Part shown: in pieces, positions 58,985 through 64,000 of the stretch
Layout of the letters: each line of letters starts with the position of its first letter
Position numbering within the stretch: the first letter of the stretch is position 1
Source of the DNA: Methylobacterium sp. Leaf91
GTDB taxonomy: Bacteria; Pseudomonadota; Alphaproteobacteria; Rhizobiales; Beijerinckiaceae
Length of the DNA: 64,000 nt
Assembly (NCBI RefSeq): GCF_001422815.1
Contig: NZ_LMMP01000051.1
Coordinates: 62,978 to 126,977 of the forward strand
Direction: 5' to 3'
Translations under genes and position numbers: made by a program
Notes under the pieces: generated by a model
The model's database searches: none
What the model was told of the DNA's origin: nothing
Seen by the model: only the letters and a program-made list of their open reading frames with translations

Positions 58985-60346
58985 TCACGGTGCCGTGTTC
59001 CGCCACAAAAGACCGTAGAGGGTAAAGAAGGAGAACGCGTAGATCGCGACATAGATCGCGTTCAGCCACAGGCTCCACTGCGCCGGATCGGGAAGTGCCG
59101 TGAGAAGCAGGGCGAAGCCCAGGGCCTTGAGGGCGATGAGGGTCGCGGTGACGCCCGCGCGCAACCCCATCCGACCGAAGGCGAAGAACAACTCGCCATG
59201 AAATTCCAGAAGATTGCGCACCGCCGGCACGGCGACGATGACGGCGAGCATGCCGTAGGCCGCCGATACGTTAGGACCGAGAAGGTCGGGGCGGATGTGC
59301 AGGACCGCGACCATGAAGACGAGGGCGCCGGTCGAGACGACCGCCACCATCGCTTCCACCTTCAGAGATTCGCGCAGGCTCGCCCGGGTAGCGCGGCCGG
59401 CCTGGATGAGCTTACGCGAATACATCATGAACATCGGCCGCAATGGCACACCGGTGAAATCGATGAGCCGCATCGAGATCGCGTAGATACCCGCCATGCG
59501 CTCGCCGGCCAGCGTCAGGACGATGAGTTTGTCGATCTCGCCCTGAGCGAGGAACATGAAATAGGAGGCGGCAAAGAGCAGCCCGTCGCGCAGCCGGCCC
59601 TTGAGCAGCGCCGCGCGGAACCGCATCCGCGTGCGCGGATGGAAGCGGATGGCGAGGACGACGACCGAGACCGCGTTGCCGACGAGATAGTAGACGGCCC
59701 AGGTTTCGGCGTTGCCGCCGCCCGCAGCCCAGAACGCCACGGCGGCGGCGGCGCGGAAGCCGATGGGAAGCGACATCACCGTCGCCGCCGCAGCGTAGCG
59801 GCCGAGCCCGTTATTGACCTGGACCAGGAGCTCGATCTGGCGCCAGAGCGCCACCTCGACCACGATGATCGCCAGGTAGCCGGGCAGGGCGATCACGTCC
59901 CGGAACAGAAACGCGTAGAGAGCCAGCGAGAGGCCGAACATGATCGGCAGGGCGAGTCCGAAACAGGCATAGTAGACGGCGAGATATCCCCCCATCGACG
60001 AACGCCTTCCGGCGGCCGACCGCATCACGAAGGATTGGAAGCCGAACCCCGCCAGACAGCCGATCATCACGCCCGCCGCCGAGACGGAGGCGAAGACCCC
60101 CATTTCGGCGAGGCTCAACGTGTTGGCGAGAACCAGGAAATAGACCATCTGAAGCACGAGGCGCCCACCCGCCCCGGCCAGAAGCTGGCCGTAACCGATC
60201 AGCACGGTGCGGTGGGTCGCCCACGCGCCGGCGACGAGACGCATGGGCGTGCGATGCAACTCTCCGATGCGGCGTCCCACACCGGGTCGCCCGGCAGGGA
60301 GCGCCGGCGCGACGGGCGTCGGATTTCGGGACAGTTGGGCGGTCAT
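58985..60346 (-). CDS. Wzx-like polysaccharide flippase
   Basis: A 453-residue inner-membrane protein with about 12 helices, of the oligosaccharide flippase/MATE-like (MOP) superfamily. 'LAGAGGRLVLQMVYFLVLANTLSLAEMGVFASVSA' gives the usual first helices and 'FAASYFMFLAQGEIDKLIVLTLAGERMAGIYA' the seventh-eighth repeat start. It would flip lipid-linked repeat units to the periplasm. Its start is divergent from the GH10 gene across 368 bases. Confidence 0.87.
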   Translation of the reverse strand: MTAQLSRNPTPVAPALPAGRPGVGRRIGELHRTPMRLVAGAWATHRTVLIGYGQLLAGAGGRLVLQMVYFLVLANTLSLAEMGVFASVSAAGVMIGCLAGFGFQSFVMRSAAGRRSSMGGYLAVYYACFGLALPIMFGLSLALYAFLFRDVIALPGYLAIIVVEVALWRQIELLVQVNNGLGRYAAAATVMSLPIGFRAAAAVAFWAAGGGNAETWAVYYLVGNAVSVVVLAIRFHPRTRMRFRAALLKGRLRDGLLFAASYFMFLAQGEIDKLIVLTLAGERMAGIYAISMRLIDFTGVPLRPMFMMYSRKLIQAGRATRASLRESLKVEAMVAVVSTGALVFMVAVLHIRPDLLGPNVSAAYGMLAVIVAVPAVRNLLEFHGELFFAFGRMGLRAGVTATLIALKALGFALLLTALPDPAQWSLWLNAIYVAIYAFSFFTLYGLLWRNTAP

Positions 60347-60714
60347 GGCCGAGGCTTCCGCAGGGCCCGTGCCATGGCGCGGGAAAGAGAAGGGCAGGCT
60401 CCGTCCGGAGCGGTCGGGCTGGAGAGATGTCCTATCCTGGAGAACGGGGCGCCGTCATACCCTGGTGATCGGCGTATTCCTGCCGAGGGCACAAGTCCTG
60501 GTGAACACCACGTCCTGATGGACCCATAGGTCTCGGCTGTCGGATCGCGGGAGGCATCCCACAAGGATGGATGCATCGCAGGGTCATCCGTGACGGATAC
60601 CATTCCCTGTTCGGCTCAGAACCTGTGTACGGACCTGAACTTGCAGAACTCCCCACCATCCCCCGGCGGGATGTGCCGTTTTGGGCGACTTCTCACTCTT
60701 CCCAGGATCTCGGC
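60347..60714. other. 368-base divergent gap
   Basis: Non-coding, between the flippase and the GH10 gene. It contains the inverted repeat ATCCGT-G-ACGGAT (60586-60598) flanked by CAGGG / CCCTG (60579-60583 and 60605-60609), a possible operator. An in-frame ATG for the GH10 gene at 60571 exists but would extend the protein before its signal peptide. Confidence 0.45.
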
Positions 60715-61809
60715 ATGATACAGGGCCCTCCCCATCGCCGGACCATCCTCAAGGGAGCGCTGGGCGGCATCCTCGGGCTGGGAGGCGCGCTCGGGCTGGA
60801 AGGCACGCTCGCCCATCGCGCCGCCGTCGCCTCTCCGCGCAAGATCCCGTTCGGGGCGGCGGTTCGCGGGGACGCTCTCGCGGCGGATGCGAGCTATCGC
60901 GCCGCCCTGGCGGAGAGGTGCCGCTTGCTGGTCCCGGAGGGAAGCCTGAAATGGCCGGTCCTGCGGCCCAACCGGGAAACGTTCGATTTCGGGGATGCCG
61001 ACACGATCGCCGCCTTCGCCCGTAGCAACGGACTCGGCCTGCGGGGTCACACCCTGGCCTGGTACGGCGGCATGCCCGCCTGGGCGGAGGCGATCACGAG
61101 CCCCGTCGAGGCCGAATGGGTGCTGACCAGCCATATCGAAGCGGTGGTCTCCCGCTATCGCGGCTTCATCGGATCCTGGGACGTGGTGAACGAGCCGATG
61201 CCCGAAAATCCGGTCTCGCCACGGGACTTGCGCTCCTTCGTCTGGACGAAGACCCTCGGCGCCGAGTACATCCCCATCGCCTTCAAGGCGGCTCATGCCG
61301 CCGATCCGGCCGCCCAGCTCGTCCTCAACGAATACGACATCGAATTCGTCGGACCGCGCTTCGCCATGCGCCGAGCCGGCATCCTCGCCATCGCACGCTC
61401 CCTCGTCGATCGAGGTATCCCGATTCATGCCATCGGATTGCAGGCCCATCTGTTCGCGGATCGGGAGATCGACCGCGACGGCCTCCAGGCTTTCCTGCGG
61501 GAGATCAAGGCGCTGAAGCTCGACGTTCTGGTCACCGAACTCGATGTGATCGACGTGGGACTGCCGACCGACGCCGCCACCCGAGATGCGATGATCGCGC
61601 GCAAGGCGGCCGATTTCCTCCACGCGGTGGACGAGGTGACGCCGCCGAGCGCGGTCCTTACCTGGGGTATCACGGATCGTTATACCTGGGTACCGATGTA
61701 CTTCACCCGACCCGACGGCACGGCGAACCGGCCGCTCCCCCTGGATTCCGACCTGAGGCCCAAGCCGCTGATGACCGTGATTGAGCGCTTCACCGGAAGC
61801 GCGTCGTGA
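60715..61809 (+). CDS. Tat-exported GH10 glycoside hydrolase (endo-1,4-beta-xylanase type)
   Basis: A 364-residue retaining glycosidase with a twin-arginine signal 'HRRTILKGALGGILGLGG' (7-24). The family's catalytic apparatus is complete: acid/base Glu160 ('WDVVNEP'), nucleophile Glu275 ('VTELDV'), Lys79 ('LKW'), His112 and Trp116 ('GHTLAW'), Gln243 and His245 ('GLQAHL') and 'WGITDRYTW'. The residue after Trp116 is Tyr where xylanases usually have His. GH10 enzymes cut beta-1,4-xylan; here its place among exopolysaccharide genes suggests trimming of a beta-1,4-linked polymer during export. It overlaps the GT2 gene by four bases. Confidence 0.92.
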   Translation: MIQGPPHRRTILKGALGGILGLGGALGLEGTLAHRAAVASPRKIPFGAAVRGDALAADASYRAALAERCRLLVPEGSLKWPVLRPNRETFDFGDADTIAAFARSNGLGLRGHTLAWYGGMPAWAEAITSPVEAEWVLTSHIEAVVSRYRGFIGSWDVVNEPMPENPVSPRDLRSFVWTKTLGAEYIPIAFKAAHAADPAAQLVLNEYDIEFVGPRFAMRRAGILAIARSLVDRGIPIHAIGLQAHLFADREIDRDGLQAFLREIKALKLDVLVTELDVIDVGLPTDAATRDAMIARKAADFLHAVDEVTPPSAVLTWGITDRYTWVPMYFTRPDGTANRPLPLDSDLRPKPLMTVIERFTGSAS

Positions 61810-62771
61810 AAGCGCGCGCCAATCCTTTCGACGCGGTGGTCTGCGTCCCGACCTTCAAACGGCCGGAGCACCTCGTCCAGACCCTCGCCTCCCTGGCGCG
61901 CCAGCGGACCGGCCTCCGCTTCGCCGTCGTGGTGGTGGACAACGACAGCGCGTCGCAGGCCGGCTTGGTGGCCGCCGAGGCGGTGTTCGCGAAGGGACCG
62001 CTCCAGGGCCAATGCGTGGTCGAGCAGCGCCAGGGCAATTGCTCGGCGATCAACCGGGCCTTCACCACTGCCCTCGCGGCCTATCCCGACACCCGTTATT
62101 TCCTGATGATCGACGACGACGAGCTGGCACAGCCCGACTGGCTGGAGCGCATGGTGGCCACGGCGCAGCGCACGGGGGTCGGCATCGTCGGCGGCCCGGT
62201 GATCCCGCGCTTCGAACCGGGAACACGGCCCCGCCTCGACAACCACCCCGCCTTCGCCCCCGCCTACGACAAGAGCGGGCCGGTTCCGGTGATCTACGGC
62301 AGCGGCAATTGCCTGATTACGCGGCGCACCTTCGCGCTGATGGGAGCTCCACCCTTCGACACGAGCTACAATTTCCTCGGCGGCGGCGACACCGACTTCT
62401 TCACCCGTGCCCGCCGCTCCGGTGTGACCTTCTACTGGGAGGCGGATGCGGTCATCACCGAGACGGTGCCTCTTGCCCGCACGCGGACGGGATGGCTCGC
62501 CGCACGCGGCCTGCGGATCGGGGCCGTCAATTACCGGATCGAGCGCAAGCATGCGCAGGGCAGTCTTGGTCTCGTGACCCTGGCCGGCAAATCCTTCGCC
62601 ATCCTCGGGGTCTCGTTCGGACGCGCCATCCTCAATCTGGTCCGGACACGGGAACCCACCATCGCCCTGCACCCGATCCTCGTGGCCCTCGGGCGCTGCT
62701 TCGCGGCCCTGGGCATCGAACCGCAGCCCTACCGCGCCAGCACCCCGCACCTGCGGACTCGCGGGAGATGA
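61806..62771 (+). CDS. GT2-family glycosyltransferase
   Basis: A 321-residue family-2 glycosyltransferase. 'AVVCVPTFKRPEHLVQTL' is the N-terminal nucleotide-binding part, 'LMIDDDELAQPDW' carries the DxD metal site, and 'GSGNCLITRR' with 'FLGGGDTDFFTRARRSG' the acceptor-side ED-like motif. The C terminus has an amphipathic or membrane segment. GTG start at 61806 inside the GH10 stop (GTGA). It probably adds one sugar of the exopolysaccharide repeat. Confidence 0.9.
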   Translation: MKARANPFDAVVCVPTFKRPEHLVQTLASLARQRTGLRFAVVVVDNDSASQAGLVAAEAVFAKGPLQGQCVVEQRQGNCSAINRAFTTALAAYPDTRYFLMIDDDELAQPDWLERMVATAQRTGVGIVGGPVIPRFEPGTRPRLDNHPAFAPAYDKSGPVPVIYGSGNCLITRRTFALMGAPPFDTSYNFLGGGDTDFFTRARRSGVTFYWEADAVITETVPLARTRTGWLAARGLRIGAVNYRIERKHAQGSLGLVTLAGKSFAILGVSFGRAILNLVRTREPTIALHPILVALGRCFAALGIEPQPYRASTPHLRTRGR

Positions 62772-62784
62772 AGGAGGCGGATCG

Positions 62785-64000
62785 ATGAAGACGGGGGCGA
62801 TCGGAGTGCCGGCATCGGAGGCAGCGCCCGGGGGATGGCGCCGCCTGCAGGCGGTACTCGCCGACACGCCCGCCATCCTCATCGCGCGGAAGGTCGTCTT
62901 CCTCGCTGTCCTGCTCCTCAGCTGGATCTCTCTCAAACCGTTCCAGGATCTCAGCAATCCGGACGTCCTGGAACTCGCCACGGGGCGGGAGGCGCTCACC
63001 TATGCGAGCTTCGGCCTTTTCGCGCTGCTGTGCCTCGCCCTGACTCTCCCGGCTCACGCCAAAGCCTTGCGCGGCTTCGCCTCGCCCTGGTTCCTGGCGC
63101 TCGGAGCCTGGCTCGCCGTCAATGTCGTTCTGTCACAGGATCCCATGACGTCGGTCAAGCGCCTGACCCTGGCGGGCTCCGTGATGCTGGCGGCCGCCTG
63201 CCTGCCCTTGCTGGCGCGGTCGCGGAACGATCTGCGCAACCTCCTCGCCATCGCCTCCCTGCTACTGCTGGGCGCATGCTATCTCGGCATGCTGCTCGCG
63301 CCGGACCTTGCCATCCATCAGGCGAAGGACGTGGGCGAGCCCATGCTCGCGGGCAATTGGCGCGGCGTGTTCGGCCATAAGAACAGTGCGGCGGCGGTCA
63401 TGGCCATGCTGGTCTTCATCGGCATCGCCGTGGCGCGTTCGGGGCTCGTGACGGTGGGCCTCGTCATCGTCGCCCTGTCGGGGCTGTTCCTCCTCGGCTC
63501 GGAAGGCAAGAGCGCGACGGCGCTCCTGGTGGCTTCGCTGGCGATCACGGGCCTGTTCGGCGTCATCCGTTCGCTCGCGGGCCGAATCCTCCTCACGCTG
63601 GTTCCGCTCTTCACGATCAACCTGTTCAGCGTCGGCACGGTGGTGAGCGAGCCCCTGGCCGCCATCGTGCGGGCTCTGCCCGTGGATTCCACCTTCACCG
63701 GCCGGACCGATGTATGGCAGTTCGCCATCGAGGCCCTCACGGCGCGTCCGCTCACCGGCTACGGCTTCTCGGCATTCTGGAACAACGTCACCGTGCGCGC
63801 CGCGTCCGATGACGGGTCGAGCTGGGCCGGATACGCCTCGCACAGCCACAACAGCTACCTCGACACCGCCGTCACCCTGGGCCTGCCCGGCCTCGTTCTC
63901 GTTCTCGCGATCTTCGTCGCCGCCCCCCTGCGGGACGTGATGAGGATCGAGGCGAACGGCCGGGCCGACCCGCTGGTGACGATGTTCGTGCAGGTCTGGC
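62785..64000 (+). CDS. O-antigen ligase/polymerase-family protein (cut by window end)
   Basis: A multi-spanning membrane protein, open from ATG 62785 to the window end (at least 405 residues). AAGGAGG lies seven bases upstream. At least eight hydrophobic helices are visible, and the Wzy_C/O-antigen ligase core motif 'WRGVFGHKNSAAAVMAML' (about residue 192 on) is followed by 'GRTDVWQFAIEALTARP-TGYGFSAFW', then 'SHNSYLDT', the family's periplasmic-loop signature. It polymerises or ligates lipid-linked repeat units. Only the C-terminal end is missing. Confidence 0.9.
   Translation, partial: MKTGAIGVPASEAAPGGWRRLQAVLADTPAILIARKVVFLAVLLLSWISLKPFQDLSNPDVLELATGREALTYASFGLFALLCLALTLPAHAKALRGFASPWFLALGAWLAVNVVLSQDPMTSVKRLTLAGSVMLAAACLPLLARSRNDLRNLLAIASLLLLGACYLGMLLAPDLAIHQAKDVGEPMLAGNWRGVFGHKNSAAAVMAMLVFIGIAVARSGLVTVGLVIVALSGLFLLGSEGKSATALLVASLAITGLFGVIRSLAGRILLTLVPLFTINLFSVGTVVSEPLAAIVRALPVDSTFTGRTDVWQFAIEALTARPLTGYGFSAFWNNVTVRAASDDGSSWAGYASHSHNSYLDTAVTLGLPGLVLVLAIFVAAPLRDVMRIEANGRADPLVTMFVQVW

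Overview
The window is very GC-rich, densely coded chromosomal DNA with many 1-, 4- and 8-base start/stop overlaps. Gene content and order point to an alphaproteobacterium of the order Hyphomicrobiales, most likely Methylobacterium or a close relative. The evidence is a PopZ gene between tolC and valS, GGAAC-N16-CGTT promoters typical of the alphaproteobacterial EcfG general stress sigma factor, several branched-chain-amino-acid-type ABC importers, a molybdenum hydroxylase operon and a large exopolysaccharide locus. The genus is an inference; no rRNA or tRNA gene was seen.

Layout. (1) 1-6776, plus strand: a tightly packed operon with a Dpp-type permease, a fused double ATPase whose first half is degenerate, a DeoR regulator, an M20 carbamoylase-type hydrolase and two APH/choline-kinase-like kinases. 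(2) 6847-18745, minus strand: a catabolic operon read from an amidohydrolase through an arylformamidase-like hydrolase, the three subunits of a xanthine-dehydrogenase-family molybdoenzyme (small subunit fused to a CoxG domain), a complete LivKHMGF-type importer and a Rieske ferredoxin. A divergent MarR gene (18897) faces it across two palindromes. (3) 19479-26572: a LysR regulator divergent from a nitrilase, followed by a second importer with LivM and LivG fused. (4) 26690-33680: pyruvate kinase, an exported M20 peptidase and small stress-type or hypothetical genes. (5) 33748-38079: a Tat-exported aldo/keto reductase, an exported NAD(P)-binding oxidoreductase, a nucleotide-carrier-like protein, a low-molecular-weight phosphatase and a fructosamine kinase, the last two resembling known protein-deglycation pairs. 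(6) 38271-52676: core genes including a Pcm-like methyltransferase, tolC, popZ, valS, a DegP protease, kdsA, queF and eno, mixed with small secreted proteins. (7) 52768-64000: an exopolysaccharide locus with a WecG-type glycosyltransferase, a Wzz/GumC chain-length protein without a kinase domain, a deacetylase, a methyltransferase, a DUF6492 protein and a flippase on the minus strand, then a GH10 hydrolase, a GT2 transferase and an O-antigen ligase cut by the window end.

How the genes work together. Regions 1-3 look like three substrate-acquisition modules, each pairing an ABC importer with dedicated hydrolases or oxidoreductases and its own regulator; none of the substrates can be read from sequence. 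The clearest regulatory signal is that two paralogous glycine/tyrosine-rich exported proteins (32828-33238 and 48710-49063) each have an exact GGAAC-N16-CGTT promoter and their own terminator, which predicts joint induction by general stress.
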